From NCBI GenBank assembly GCA_947179485.1, contig OX359247.1, forward strand, positions 48,395,131 to 48,459,130: a DNA stretch of 64,000 bases, written 5' to 3'. Of the stretch, positions 31,001-46,100 are shown piece by piece; the first letter of the stretch is position 1; each line of letters opens with the position of its first letter. The translations under genes and the position numbers were made by a program. This stretch comes from Allacma fusca. Taxonomy: Eukaryota > Arthropoda > Collembola > Symphypleona > Sminthuridae. Below the pieces are notes generated by a model, which saw nothing but the letters and a program-made list of their open reading frames with translations, made no database searches and was not told the origin of the DNA.

Positions 31001-34000
31001 ATTCCGGCATGGTGGATATGAGATATGGAAGCAACAACAGTTCAAGCCAAGCAAAACATATCCGAAATGTATTTATGGAATACTTTGTTACTCCGGGAGG
31101 ATCAGTGAGTTGGCAGTGGGATAAATGCAGTAACGGCTTATACATGTAATAGTGTTTGTTTTCAAAATGTATTCAATAAAATACTCCAAAATCAATGCCA
31201 AATTACAAATGATTAAAATCAATGATTTTCAGTCAGTGCTTTCACGTAGTAATTGAAGTATTTTCATTTGGCAATCAAAGGTTTCATTTTTCGTTTTCGA
31301 TGCACAAATCTCTCGCAGTTTCTGAGCCACAATGATACCAAAATGATGAAATTCGTCCTCCTCGCTTAGGCGCTTTTTGTAAAGATTGAGGAATTCCTCG
31401 TCCAAATCGCCTCCCTGACGTTTGCGTTTTGGTACCTTTAAACAAATATGATATCATCAATAAATAAAAATTCTTGAAATTGATTCAAAGGTATTTTATT
31501 ATTAAACGTTAATTTTTATATATATACCTTTGATGATGCATTTTCTCTGCCCTTTTGGGTACTACAATGGGCTGCCTGTTCGAGTACTACAAAATCAGTT
31601 ATATCTTTCTCCGGAAACAACACTGTCGGTCCCGTAAATTCATCATCTTCATCGGATATACTTTCAGGAGTCTCAGGGGACTCAAAGTTGCTGACGATTT
31701 CCCTGGAATATTTTAATAATAATACATACGTCACAATTTGAAGTATATTTTATTTATTAATCATTTAACAATATTATCGTCTATTATAAAACATGTTGTG
31801 TTATGATAAAAAGTCAAATACTTACCTGCGTTTATACGGCTTATAATTCGGTTTATAAAATTCCATGAGAGCACTGTGCCGAAAGATTGGCGTCGGATAA
31901 TCTTTTGCTCCCGCTCCCGTGGGAATTTTGGACATCTTTAGCAAATATCCTGTGTACTGTTTGACCAACTCTTTCCACATATGTTGAATCGCATGTAGAT
32001 CTTCTGTATAAATTATAAAAGGTTTATTTTAAAACTTAAAAGTTGAAAAGTAAAAAAACACATGAAATAATAACTTCAGTAGATTTTAAGAAATTAAATT
32101 TTTACACACAATATTGTGTGTAAAAATGTATACCTGTTGAGTTTGGATCCTTTATAACCGATTCGGCAATGGCTTTCCAGGCTTCAAGCTTAGCTGCCGT
32201 ATTTTTAAAATTTTTGTGTTTTTTTTCAAACAACAACGGCCATTTTCGGATTTCCTCCAATAAATCTAATTCTAATTGTAATGAGTGTGGATTTTGTGAC
32301 ATTGTAACAATTAAAAATTGGTATGAACTGAAACTATGGAAGAGTAGATATGAGAGCGGTGTGAAATGTTCCAAAACACAATGGCAGACAAAGAAAATTA
32401 AATTATGTGCAAAACTTTTACTCAGAACATTGTAATTCAATGATTTACCTCGTACTCTATGGGTATGTCAGAATTCTTAAATCTGAAAAGTTGACTCCGA
32501 GTCAACTCTTCAGAATCGTAAGAATTCCATGATTCTGATTCGGATTCTGAAAACTCTAAAAGGTGAATTCTGAATCCGATTCGAATTCTGAACCTGATTC
32601 CGAATCTTAGCAAAAAGTATAAATGCCTTTAAGAATTTAAAAATTTCGGATTCTTAAGATTTTCACAATTCTGATTCTGATTCGAATTCTGAATCTTAAG
32701 TCTAAATACAAATTCTGACATGAAACCTGAAGCAAACCTGATTCTGATTCTGATTCGTCCTAGTCTAAATCCGGCATAATACAAAGTTCGATCCCGTACG
32801 TGTCATTGAAATTCCTGGGGACTTGTGGGCAAAAGTTTTGTACATTTTACTTTGAGTAAATCCCATTAACACTGTTTTTGAACAAAACGATAGCTCTCCT
32901 CTACACTTGTATCCGTATTTTGATATGAACAGTGCCCAAATTTATATGTTGGATGCAACTCCATACCGTATGCACCTACATTGAATTGTCCTTACATAAG
33001 AGGAGGGCTCTTGTTTTTTTTTATACTGGAATGTAATTCAACTCGACTGACTGGAAAAAACACAAGATTGAGAGGCATTTCATTAAAAAAGTTTTCCAAA
33101 GGATTTGTAGAGACTCCATAGTACTACAAGTATTTTAGGAATCCTCAAGGTACATACAGAGTAATGGTAGGAACCTTATATAAAAGAGCTTGGGAAAGTG
33201 AACCGTTTGTTTTCCCAGATATCTAACAAAATAGAGTAAGTACATTTGGTAAAACAAAACAAAAAAAAAAGACTATAAAAGGAAAATTGAATTGATGAAC
33301 AATGAAGTGATGGTGAATTGCATACAGATTACTGGAGGCCCATGAGAAGCTTCAAAAGCTCAATCAATGTTTAGAAGAAAAGTTGCTCAAATTGGCTGAA
33401 GAGCGTCAAGCCGAGACAACTCAGTTGTCTAATCAGATTCAAGACTTGACGCAAAGACTGGTGGAAGCCCGGCTGTACATTCACCAACTCGAGGATGAAA
33501 ATGTAAATTATTTTGAAATCTGTCACAAGCATGCCCGTCTCTCCTTTCCTTCCATGTTTTGTAATTTCAATCTCTGTGCATTCGCTCCATTAAATATGAC
33601 ACAATGTAGGAGGACTGTCGCTGGTCGGAAGGACACTGAGATAGGTATACACTAGAATGGCCCCGTTATGAAAAGAAATGGTTGAGCAATAAGTTTCCGA
33701 GGGTCCCTTCCAACCATATTTGCTGCTCCACTGAAAATTATTAATTTGAGACAATATATCCCCTGTTTTATCAACTCCGGAAAATTGAGCAGAATGAAGC
33801 ATAAAACATTTGGCTGTAGGCAATATATTTATAGTTATTCGGTATTATGCATACTATAGATAGTTCTATGTACTATAGTTGTTTCGATCAGGAGAAAGTC
33901 ACCCATAAACTGTATATACGCGGCGTCTATTAGCACTATTCTCAATTCATTTTATCTCTGGGAAACAACCAGAGCACATTCATTACCGTTTGAACCCAAA

Positions 34001-34075
34001 GCATCTGCATCTGGATTTTTCAACTCGAACCTAGATTGAATTCCTGTTCCACTTTACTGAATGCCTCTCTCTCTC

Positions 34076-34145
<70 letters not shown>

Positions 34146-37100
34146 AATTTCTACATTTTCAAGTACAAGGGCCCTCTAAACATTTCCTCAATCCTGAAAA
34201 GCTCGTGATTAGGTATTACAACCCTAATGGATAATCAGCTTGGAAATGTTATGTGATTAGCAATTTCAATTTGTTTCGTGTCCAATAATATTCAAAATTT
34301 AGCATTTGGTGATCTACAGTATTGTACATAGGGATGCAATGATGCAGATTAAAATCAGTGTTTCAGGCAGAGGAAGAGCAACAATGATTATTTCTTGGGA
34401 CCCCCGTACAGTTAGTATAGATATACATACATATAGATATCTAATTATGTTTATACGTACATACATTCACATGCATGACTATCGGACTTCCTTGTTGTTT
34501 CCTCCTGATAATAACTATGGGCTCGCACAAAAGGCTTTCAAGTATATTCCTAAACAAATGTATTTCCAAGAGTGTTGGCCCTTGCAGCACGTGTGTGTAT
34601 GTGTGTGTGTGTGTGTGTGTATATAAAAAGGTATACAAAAGTCTGTAGGGCACTTAATGGAGAGAGACTGGAACAGAAAGACTATAGAGTGTGGTTGATG
34701 AAGAGGACTCTTTCCTCTCTGCTTTCATTTTCCGCTTGTAATGTCAAACTGATGGAACTGGAGTGTAATTTCCGCCACAATACGATTCCTAGCTGAAATT
34801 CAATTAACCTTAAAACTAATCTCATGTTTGCAGTTTACATTACGTCAATGCAAAAACAATTCTCATGGAGAGAAACCCTTGTTCAGGGTAATAAACGGAG
34901 ATTGCATGTCCCGTGTGCTTCCATATCGAGTCAGGAGTCTGTACCTACATATATGGAGTCATAACACATAATTGTACGGATACATACACACTTCCATATA
35001 GTTAGATGTATACATATGTACATAGATGAGCATGGGAAATCCAGACGACATTCCATCTCAGGAGGACCCGCACTACTGCTCATGCATAAGTATGTACCTT
35101 GCAGTTATTAGTACGTACTTAACTTTCATAGTTACGACGTTCCACCTTCCACCCATTCTGAGGGAGCATTATCATTAAAATTAACATTATTCCCTTCCTT
35201 GTTTACTGTCTCACCATCATTAGTCATTAGATTTTACAAATCATATTTCATAGCTTCCTCATAGTTCATGGAACTTCCAGGATTGGGGAAAAGGGAAACA
35301 AAATGTTCTTACCTATAGGCTTTGGAGTCCTTGGTTCTATATTCTTAACATTATGAGACGGCCCGGTGTGAGTAATAACAACTTGAAGATTTATTTCCAC
35401 ATTCTACTTCTCATTAGCTCAGTTTCCATGGGCTGCTTGGTTTACCACACGGTCTTATTTTTCCCTCCAATTTTTTTTAGACCAGTGCAGTGTGAACTAA
35501 ATTAATATTAGCTCGTCCTGCAAATTGTTTCCATTTTTTTGTGATGCTCTTCCGCACAATCGGGTATCGTATAAAGCTTTTAAAAAATAATAAATTACTT
35601 TTACAAGTACTTTTGTCCTTATAGTTATAAATCTTGTCAATGTCAAGAGTGATACATTATTTGCATGAAGATTTCTCCAGACAGGGAACATATTATGGCA
35701 GAGTGTAATAATCTTTATCGTGTTTTCTACTCAAGTATCTTGCCTAACAAGGGTTTCAACAGATGTGTCGAGGAAAATTGATCGAATTATAGTTACGGCA
35801 ATTTTTGGAAATTTATTTAGTCACGCCAAAAGAAATTATGTGGGAAATGGGAGGAGTCGCAGGAGCTAATGCTAAAATCTTGCGTTTCCGTTGGAAGGTT
35901 CAACTTTTACGGGGAATCCCAATTTGTCTAGTGTATCTTTTTTTTATTTACGACAATTTACTATCAGTTCTCCCAGTTCCCTTTTTTCTACGTATGACGT
36001 TCAGAAGTTGGGCAGTGTAAATAAAAGGGTGTATACTCATAATATGCATATCTACAGTCTTACTGCTTCGAACAAACTATAACTACTAATTATTATTGCT
36101 GAAGTTTGAGAGTCCTCAGGAAATTCAGGTTATAAATAAAACAAGGGACAAACTTTAACAAACTTGGAGAATGAATGCGAGCGTATAGCTAGTACTGTAA
36201 TTTCCTGTTTTGTTGTCTTGTTTTTGTCTGTCAAAAGAACAACTATGTGGAGCAATATGACCAATTTTCGTGAATACTTTTCTGCAAGGACAGTTTTACT
36301 TTTTTTTCTACTTTTTTTTGTTGCTACTATGATACAAAGTTAAGGAGCTATACTTTTCTTGCTTCTTGTATTGTTCTCCCTGCTCTTGTTTTGTGCCCGT
36401 GTGCTGGCAATTCCATGGAAAGTGTATAAAGGTAAAACTATTTTTTTAAAACTTTAAAAGAACTCAACAAAAGCTTCCCATAGCATTGTTATTGTTTACC
36501 TTGGGTGTTGATTCAATTCAATTCAAACTTTATCAAGTTAACTTTAGTATTATGTCGGACACGAGCCTTCCTCACAATAAGTGTATCCATTATTTAAATA
36601 GGTTATTGAAATGAAAACCCCAAAGAGTCCTGCTATACTAGTAAACCCAGCAGAACAATTATTACAAATAAATTGAGGAGTGCTTGTCCGCTACTTGAAG
36701 GAATAAGTCTTAAAATGACCCACTGCTGCTATTAATGACAGGTATTCCATACTTGCGACAGCACGTGTGGATTACGGTTTCATATTGATTTCTGAAGCCA
36801 AAATAATTTAAAATGTAAGGTTACTTTCAGTGTGGAAATGGATACGGGCTGCTTCACTCACTAAGAAAGTATGTATTTTGTACTGAAAATTAGCGTACAT
36901 GCTCAAGTGAGTGAGCTTCTGGGAGTGGAATCCTGTACGGGGGCAGGGGCCATTTCAGACAGTAATAAAAATTAAGAATAAAGAGGACCTCCTCTAAATT
37001 ACCTCGAGAAGTTGATCTTATCTGTATCGTGGTACTTGAACATGAAGACATTTGACGACGACTTGAGTCCTCAAGTTGAGAGTTGTGCATTTATTGGAGT

Positions 37101-40100
37101 TGTACTGCAAGATGCGTTTCTCCTTTTTTGGAAATGAGTCGGAAGGAGGAGGAGGAGGTAGCGAGAGCAGGTAACTTTGTTTAATTAAGTAATAGTAGAG
37201 AAATAAAAGAGGAAAGAATATAGTTAGGACAAGACTAAGGGTTTCTCCCCCTAAAGAAAAATATCCGGAGAGGTCTCAATCGGAAAGCCATTCTCCATCT
37301 CAAAAGGAATACATAATGAAAGAGGGCTGACTTTATGAAACATTCAGGATGTTGCATTCCTATTTCTAGACTTTCCCCCAAACCTGACTCCCCTTCACAG
37401 CTGTAACTTATTCACGTAAGGTAGAATATATGTACATATATCTATGTACATCCTCATATGTAGATACTAAATACATTTGCTGGGAATACCCTCATAAAAA
37501 TTGACTGTTCAAGTTGCAGCACATGACTCCTCCATTCCCCTCCCTCCTGCGTATAATTAGAGTACATTTACAGACCCTTACATATACATAGATATCTATA
37601 TGTGTGAATCTGCGAACTATCTCCAAAAATGTGGTTTCATTTCATCCTCATACCTTCCCAGACTTTTTCTTTTAACTCGTATTTCCGGTTTCTCAACTTG
37701 ATCACTCGCAAGGGCGCCCACCTCATTTAATTTTACTCGTAACATTTCCCAACCACCTCCTTCCTGCCTGTTAAAGTTATTTCTTTCACTGAAGGGTTAC
37801 CCCATTCTCGAACCTTCCAACTGCCACTGCTCTTTATATTCTAGAGGAAACGTGTATAAGGAGGGAAGGGAAATACAGGATTTTTTTTAGAATTAAAACA
37901 ACGCCATGTGAATACTCATGCCTATGGCTGTGGAGAGTTATGGGGAAAGAGAGGGGAGGGAAATCCCAGAGAAAGTCAGAATTTAAGGAGAAAAGTAAGC
38001 AAGGAACCCACAGGAATCTCAATGTGTAGATTCCTAACTTGTGTTTATACAAGCCAGTTGAGGCAAATAGAATCGCAAGTACAACAAAGCACTCGTAATG
38101 TACACAGTTCCGTCATTTGGGAGTTCATACATAATTCTGCATATGTAAGCACGTATGTAGATACATATGTATAGATACACTAAATGCACAGGACCAGAAG
38201 CAGTCCCTATGCCAAGGGGAACTGCAGTTACATTTTTTGGCTAACAATCAAAAACTCACATCTGCACTTGTGCTTAAACCCAAAGCACAATGCACTTTGG
38301 AAATGTTAACAAAAAAGTGAATAAGTAGATATGTATATAGGATGTGAATAAACGATCGTCCCATTTGATCTTTCAAACTTTCTCGAGAATAAATTCCTAT
38401 TTTTATATTTTGCTTTCAAGACATTCTTCAAATATTTCCTTTTGCATCTTAGCTTGAAGGAGAAAGTAAGGAAGTAGTAGATATTTGTGCTGAGAGTATT
38501 TCTATATACAAGGGATTTTTTTGCACCCCTTGCATTTAGTATGTATTGAGGTTCATATATGAATGATCCTCAACTGCTGACACGTTCCAGAAAACTTTTC
38601 CCTCTTTCGTCTTCCCCAGCCGCATGCTTTCCCTCTGACTTTCTTATTTATTGTTTTCTCTCTCCAACTTTCCCACATTCCACCTACCTTATGACCATTG
38701 AGTATCCCTATAAGAGGATTTTTAGTATGACGCTAGTACTTACTACGAGGTTAGAAAGTCAGGGGGAACAGGTGCAAGTACCTGAGCCCAATGCACAAAT
38801 CCTCACTTACTCTCCCATATCTGCAACATTTATCTACATATGTCATCTTCCCAAATGTTCTGCACAGAACAAATGAAGTACGGACGTGCCCTACATATTC
38901 CGCTTGACTGAAGCCGCTTGGCTGGCATGTGAAAGCATACGTTGAATGCGATTAGTTAGGTTTTTTTTTCTTCCATAAAGGCAGGGCAAATATGTAATTA
39001 TTATAGTTACACCTCATGCTTGGAATAACTTGGGATCTCAAAGGAGCCTTAGCCTCCGGCCTCAGGGTATGAGGGAGAATACTAACGAAGCATACCCACA
39101 CCTCAAACGACCCATATTTTCCAGTTTTATTTAATATTAAATTTCCTTTTAGCATTTCTCTGACATCTCCTGTCACTGGGTTCACAACCTATGAGTGTCA
39201 ACTCATAGACTTCATTTAAAACAACAACTACTTTGGTTGAATCCTGGTCAAAAGAAAAAGCCGTGAAGCTCGTTGAATATAGAGCGTGCTATATATGTAT
39301 AAAGGAATAAATTTAATTTTTAGCATGACTACCTCCATCCAGCTTCATTTCAATATTTCCATGGGATTTATTATATAATAATCTTCCTTCATTTCGACTT
39401 GGGTTCTGACGTGTACAGGAAGTAATTAATTATTTACCTTCAGGCCATCGCTTTCAGTTTGGTAATTCTGGGATGCTTAATTACTACATCTCATAACACT
39501 CTCTCTTGTTTTTGTAGTCTGAATCGTTTGTTGTTCAAAGGTGAGTATGCATAATTATGTATGTGTACATAATGAGATTCATTCTTGGGCATTTGCTGTC
39601 AAGTGTCTATACATATTTAGATAATTACACATGTCCCTCAGGCTACGGCAGATTTAGGGAATGCTGACGCAGGGGTTATCTCTAGTATGTATTTATGAAT
39701 CCGTTTGTATTTATGTAAATCCCTTGAACAGTACCCAGCTCAAAGTTTTCTCACAATTCTGACAAAAGTTTGAAATTCTAAAGAGCTTGTACACTCCAGG
39801 CATTCATCATGTACATCCATGTACGGAGCTACTGAAGGTAATCCTTTATAAAGCCTTAATGTTACTTTGTTTACAATTTTTCCGAAGACTTACATAGCTA
39901 CTACTGAAAAGTGATTGTTTGCATTTTGACAAGACGGTGGGGGCATAATAAGATGTACATTATTATTTGATGATTTTGTCATTGATTAATAACTACACAA
40001 GTTTCTGACTACTCAGTCAATTAATAATAATTATCCCATTGTAAGACCCCTATACAAACAGTATTTTCGACATGCGGATAAGGGAAGTAAAAGTTGTCAA

Positions 40101-43100
40101 AAGATTAATGGACAGAGTTTGCGATAGATATTAATAACATGATTTCATACGTAGAATCCATAGACAGAATAGGATGAGTCAAATACAGTATGCTCAGTTT
40201 TTAGTTGATTTTGAAGGTAGATAAAAGTTGGATTTTAAATTCAAAAATTATGGTTATAGTCCTTAGAAGTCCCTACACTTAGTAAAATGTACAGGAGTTA
40301 TGAATCATTTAAATTACAGTATACAGGAATTACAACTCTCTACTAACAATATGTGACCTATACCCCCTGAATCCCTAGATGTTTGACCTGAACCTGATCA
40401 TATCAAATACTATAATTACATATCTGGGAATGCAGGTAGCTCTTAATTAGATGACTGCAATCAAATTAAAGAACTCTCTTGAAACTCACTTAACATTATC
40501 CCATTTGTATTTACAAGACTACTGCTCTAGAATTACTGATCCAGTTTGTATTTTGCTAGGAATTTACAATAATTCAATACTCATTGGTACGGATGGAAAT
40601 TGGGTTTGCGTTCGGATGGTAGATCCAATGTGGAAGCTAATTATTTTGTTTCATGCCATGTAGCTATCCAATTAACATAAACTGATAACACTTGACTTTA
40701 TTGTTCCTGGCTGATTCACCGGAGGGCTTTATCACTGAATTGTCGACACTGGATTTACGACTGTATACTGACAGTATAATTACCTACAGGGGCTCTTTTT
40801 ATTCCGGAGTCTCATTGTACCCCTCTACTCATAGCATCCTCACCCTCGCTGTTGGTGCTCAAGCCTTGAGCTGCTCAACCTACTAAATCTAATACAGACT
40901 CCATTAATTTAATTAAGGTTGGCTGTTTATTGTTGAAGAGGCTATAATTAAATCAGTGACATTGTACTCGATCCCTATTCCTGAATTCTGCATCTCATAT
41001 CCGATTGAGCACTACCAGATTTCCCACTTATTGTAAATCCCCCCACTCCACTAATCCTATCATTAATTTGTACTAATTGGATTTACTTAGATTGTTGTAA
41101 TTTTGAAACACGATCCCTCCCGATTGTAGCAGACCGTAGAAATTATCCATTCAGATGTACAGATACATAATTATGTATGTACGGACGTGCAAGCATATAC
41201 AGATAAACGAAATTATTACCATTTCGCTAGAGGATGGCTACCTTTAATAATTATTACTGAGTTGTGTAATATGGCATACTAGGTGTATCCAGAGAATTGT
41301 CGAATTGCCAAAAACAACAAAGATTCTTTAAGTTATGGGCAGTTGTCTCCAGGCGGATTAATACTGTAAGATCGGAATCCATAATAAGATACATAGTGTT
41401 TTGTGAAGGAGCGGGATGTGCAAGTATTTGCTTTCGATGTGAATTCTATTATGGAATATATATGTATGTATTTACTACTCCTGATAAATGTTCTAAAGTA
41501 TGTTTGTTGTATTGCTAACAGGAACGGTACCGGAACGATATTAACGTCGCTGTGCAACTTCTACAGTGCAAGCCTTCGAATTTCATTTCACCGAAAATCG
41601 ATACGGTAAGGATTTCCTAAGAAAAGTATTTACGTAGATATATATAATTATACGTAGCTAATATAGCATAGTCTTGGTATTTTGAGTAGAAAATATGAAA
41701 TACATGATGGTCCAATGTACCTATGTATCTACAGTACGCTCAGCGAATTGCAAAGCCTTCAAATGCTTTCCCACACAACCCGCTTTTAATTCTCCCCTCA
41801 AATTTGCTATTACCATCACATTTCACATTGCTGGTTTCTAGAAAAATTTCATCTGAATCCATTTGTGTCTTGCCATTGAGAGTGTGCAAAAGGGTGCAAC
41901 CAATCTTCCGGTGTATTACTTGAGTTTTGAAGGCTTACAGTTTAACGTAGGGTATTAAAACCCAGGGATTTGTTATGGTATCCATTTTTAGATACATTTC
42001 AATTTTTCCTCCCTCAACCATGCTCGTTTTAACTCCCAAACCGGTATTCACTCAGCACTGACAGATTTAAACAAGGTGGTTCATATTAGTTGCTCTACCT
42101 ATAGTAACGCCAAGGCTCAGAAGTAAGGGAGTGACCCAGCAATGAATCAATGTCCATAATTGAAATTTTCTTTTCCAGACTGTGAAACATTTTTTTATCG
42201 ACTTCCGTAAATACATATTTGCGGTCCCGAAATATTATCCTGTTACGAAAATAGGAAGAAAAGTTGTCCCACTTACTTGGACTATATACAAAAGAGCGAG
42301 TCAGATATTATAAACCACCCTGAACCTAACCTACAAAAAAATTTATGACAGGTATGTACATAGTTGGGGACATACATATGTAGCTATATGTTGTGACTGC
42401 CATGAAAGCCTACGTCAAAGAAGAATATTTTGTCCTTACAAATGCCTCTGAGGATTTTGAGCTGAAAAATACTGGTGAATTTGATACGACTCAGATGATT
42501 TGACTGACATGGGGATAGAAAAGGATTTTCCCTGGAATTTCTATTTCTATTTTGTGCAAGCCCCACTGGCGGCTTGTCAATGTAGAAAGCGTCACGCCAG
42601 TTGCACGCCCGTCAGTCACTTTTACCTAAACTTATTCAAACATTTCTTGTTCCTGAAACTTGTCCTTTCTCTCGTCCGTCCCGGAATTTTCCTTTCACAG
42701 CCCAGTCGGAATTCAACTCCTTTCTGTATCATATCCTCGAGCTCTGGGAGTGTGCAAACCGCTCCAGGACTATCAACTTCAAAAAGCTGCATAATTATAT
42801 TAACACATTATAGTCACATAAGTTGGAAAATGTGAATTGTCAACGTCGTTGGGCTTTTTTTTTGCTAATGGAAGCGACTCGAGATAACCGTATTTAGAAG
42901 TAAGATATGCCTCCGTCTGGATAAAACCCTACAGAAAGTCATATTCTATTGTTTCATGGAAAGTTTTATTTTTTTTATGAAACTTCCCATCCAAAAAATA
43001 AAAAAAAGTTCTGGAAAAGTTTTCTAGACTAAAACGATATGGATCTACTTTTACAGCTCATGAACACAATCTGGTGCATACGGGCTCTTTGGCTTTCAAA

Positions 43101-46100
43101 GTAATTATTACTTTTGCTTCCTCCAAGGTGTTATCGTTCTACTTTTAAATTAATATTATTGTTATAACTTCCACTGAGCATTTTGCACGTCTCCAAATCC
43201 TCCATAATCCTAGTATCTGTGGAGTTTCAGTCCAATATGACAGAGCCTTATCAATTCGGGCTCTCCGAATCTGAACTCCTGTGGAAGATTCCCAATAAAT
43301 ATGTACGTAGATTTCGTACATATGTACATATGTACCTATGGATATACTTCCTGCGGAAAAATACACGCCTGGAAAAAATCAAAGGGAAACAAGTGTCCTT
43401 AAAATTGGCCAGATTTTCCAAGCACACGCGCCTCTTTGACTGCGTCCGTAAAATGAACATAAAAACAAGATGAGAAAGTAAATAAAACTGGCCGGTTGTT
43501 GCTTTATTCAAGCACACACAACAGCTCTTTGTTCATTCTCCCAAAAAAATAAAAATATTTGATTCCCGAGTATCTAAGTGAAAAAGTGAATCTCTGATTT
43601 TATTCTTTTATCTCCGTATTTTCCAGGATCTTTAATACAATAAGAGCCAGTCCACAACTTTCCCTAAGCTTCAAGCACAGGTTGAGGGAAAGGATTCCAT
43701 AGTACTGTATTTACATACAAAGTAAATTACCTGATAGGATTGTCCGATGGGTTCCTTCGCAAAATTGTTCTCCTATCTATTGGGACATGTCAGAGGCATC
43801 TGTCACTGTATTATCTGTTCTGGGTCAGAATGTATCTGTCTACCTTGTGCATGACGAGACTGAATGCATATGCAATTATGTATCTGTATATAAATTTCTG
43901 AAATAATATAAATGTAAAATATGTTTCACGTGCAGTTTTCTAGACATGTAGATAGTAGACACGTGAAACTATGACAATCAAAATTTCTATTTCCCCTGTC
44001 ATTTACAATAATCTTGTTTCTCCCCTGCCCCTCCCCTCCCCCCCCCCCCCCACGAAAGAACTCCTGCCTGCTCAATTTGCTTTTGATTTACTGTAAAGGA
44101 ATAGTACTAACTTTGGGAGCGTATTTGTTTCTATCCATACTGACTTTAGTCCTGAGCACATGATTACTATGGTCCTAGATGTAAAATAAATACAAGGAAT
44201 GTCGTAGGATTTGATTGGGTCTAAATTTGCGACTCTTGATCTCCTCCTCGTGCCCTCCGTCCTAAAAGGATGTATAGAGCGATTTCCTCTGGAGGCAGGT
44301 CTGGCTGTCGATTCCGACGATGACTACTGCTGCTGTTGCTGACAGACCACTCTTATTGTTTTCCCAAATATCCAGCCCTATCCAGAATATCTAGGAGGGA
44401 AAATAAGCCTCTGGAGAAAATCCAATTCCATACCGATAAATACTTTGGAATTCCAAAAAGGCTTATTTCAGTGGGGCTTTTGTAGTGGGAACGGAGAGGA
44501 AATGTAAACCTTGTTTGCTGGATGATACGGAAAGATAGATACATGAGTGTATAGCCTGGAGTTGATCCTAGGAAAGCGAACTGTTTGGGTGGATGTATTT
44601 ACAATTATTGTATGTATCTATAGATATACGGGGATATAGACGCCCATGTACGAAACATGTTCACTCCATGTACAATTTGTAGGAATGAAATTCGAGAACA
44701 AAAGCTTTTTAGAGTTTACATCAATGTTTTGTTGAAAGCAGGGAAGCAATTTACGTTTATGCTGGAAGTATTTCTCCATGAAATAATTCCGGGCTTTTTG
44801 TAGCAAGTGGTTCCTCTGTTTGTAGGGCTTAGGATTTGTGGTGAGTAGCTGACTCATTGTCAGATTTTTTTCCCCCCTTGTGTTTTTATTTCCATGAGAT
44901 TGAGCAAGCCTGGATTCAAAAATCAAGACCGGGGTAGTAAATTAACTCCGGGAGTTTAAATGTCGTCATGAGTTGGGTTTTTTTTAGTTGCTGTAGATAT
45001 AGATACTCACTACTTATGTGATCCCATTCTCAGAAGATCTGGATGGGGAAATACGTTAGTCAAACCTATGCTCTAAATATTCATTGCTATCCGGGGAAAA
45101 TGACTCAGGGATTCGGAGCTCTGACTTCCCTTCCTGCTCTCTCACCCAAATTTCCCTTTGTTTTGGGGAAATATGCGCCTTCATCCCTATATAAAGGCAC
45201 TGACGCCTGTAAATTATTTATTTGTTGGTTGTGTGTTGGAAACAAGGCCGCAGTCTTGTAGTATATTTAGATACTTGGGGAAGTCATGTATGTAGATATG
45301 AAATAATGTTGTTGTGTAGTTGGTGAAAGGCTTGTACAGTAGTGTTTTTTTTTTGAGCCCTTGAGTTTCTCACGAACATCGTATTCATGAGGAATAAAGA
45401 GCTTTCAACAATTTATGAGACTGTTTTCTGATACTTATTCACAGCTTCCAGAGGATTTACAACGGAAAGTCCTGGGACAGAGAAATGGCCTCGGGTCGGG
45501 TCGCAAAGAAAAGAAAATTATTAAAGTTCAAGTGCCAACTTTCCCGCCTACGGATATTATGTACGCTGTGGATAAGGGGAGCCGGGGTAAGTCTCTACAA
45601 CTGTTTTTATGTCTGTCTCAAGAATTGAGAAGTCGTAGATATCCACATACATAATTATGTATTTATGAGTACACAGGGTCTCAGGGAATATTTGTCTTTC
45701 TTATATTTACTTACATACATATGTACGTACGGGCATAGATACACTTTTTCAAAATTATAATGACTCATGCATCCTGGTGAGTCATAAAATTTCCTATTCC
45801 GCCAGTTTGTAACAGAATCTGCTCCAGAACCATTGACTATCAATGTCCTTATGCATTATGTAGGTGATAATCTTCAGTCCAGATTATAGTTCTCCCATAT
45901 TTTTGCAAATTTTCTCTCAGATTTTGAAAAATTGTATCCCAGATTTTGAAAAATTGTATCCAAGATTTTGGAAAATTGTCTCCCCGATTGTGGAAAATGT
46001 ACGTTACTAGCCCAAGCTCAACAGTTACGTCTAAATTAGCCAAAACAAATAAGGAAGTGTGTATATTGTAAAAGAATTTATGTAGTTTTTTTCTGGGAAA

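Larger units (their letters stand above)
29354..32776 (+). mobile_element. PIF/Harbinger DNA transposon, looks intact
   Basis: A 3,423-bp element in intron 1 of the TJAP1-like gene. Its ends start TGCCGGATTTAGACTAGG and match as perfect inverted repeats over 28 bp (29354-29381 and 32749-32776), continuing for some bases after one mismatch. It is bounded by TAA. It carries two convergent genes, a DDE transposase on the plus strand and a MADF-domain protein on the minus strand, the normal gene pair of the superfamily. Both coding sequences are open after splicing and the catalytic residues are present. It is therefore probably young and possibly autonomous. Confidence 0.93.
33503..41521 (+). 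other. TJAP1-like intron 2
   Basis: An 8-kb intron without a recognisable gene. It contains the CT and GT microsatellites listed separately, many TACATATGTA-like palindromes (for example near 35015, 37435 and 38165) and no transposon with ends I could define. Confidence 0.55.

Noticed and set aside
31229-32302. MADF gene as a host transcription factor
   Set aside because: It lies wholly between the inverted ends of the Harbinger element, next to the transposase, so it is the element's own second gene.
33328-33502. Coiled-coil exon as part of a myosin-like or other coiled-coil protein
   Set aside because: Phase and the following ERYRNDINVAVQLLQC block tie it to the TJAP1/BEGAIN-like gene.
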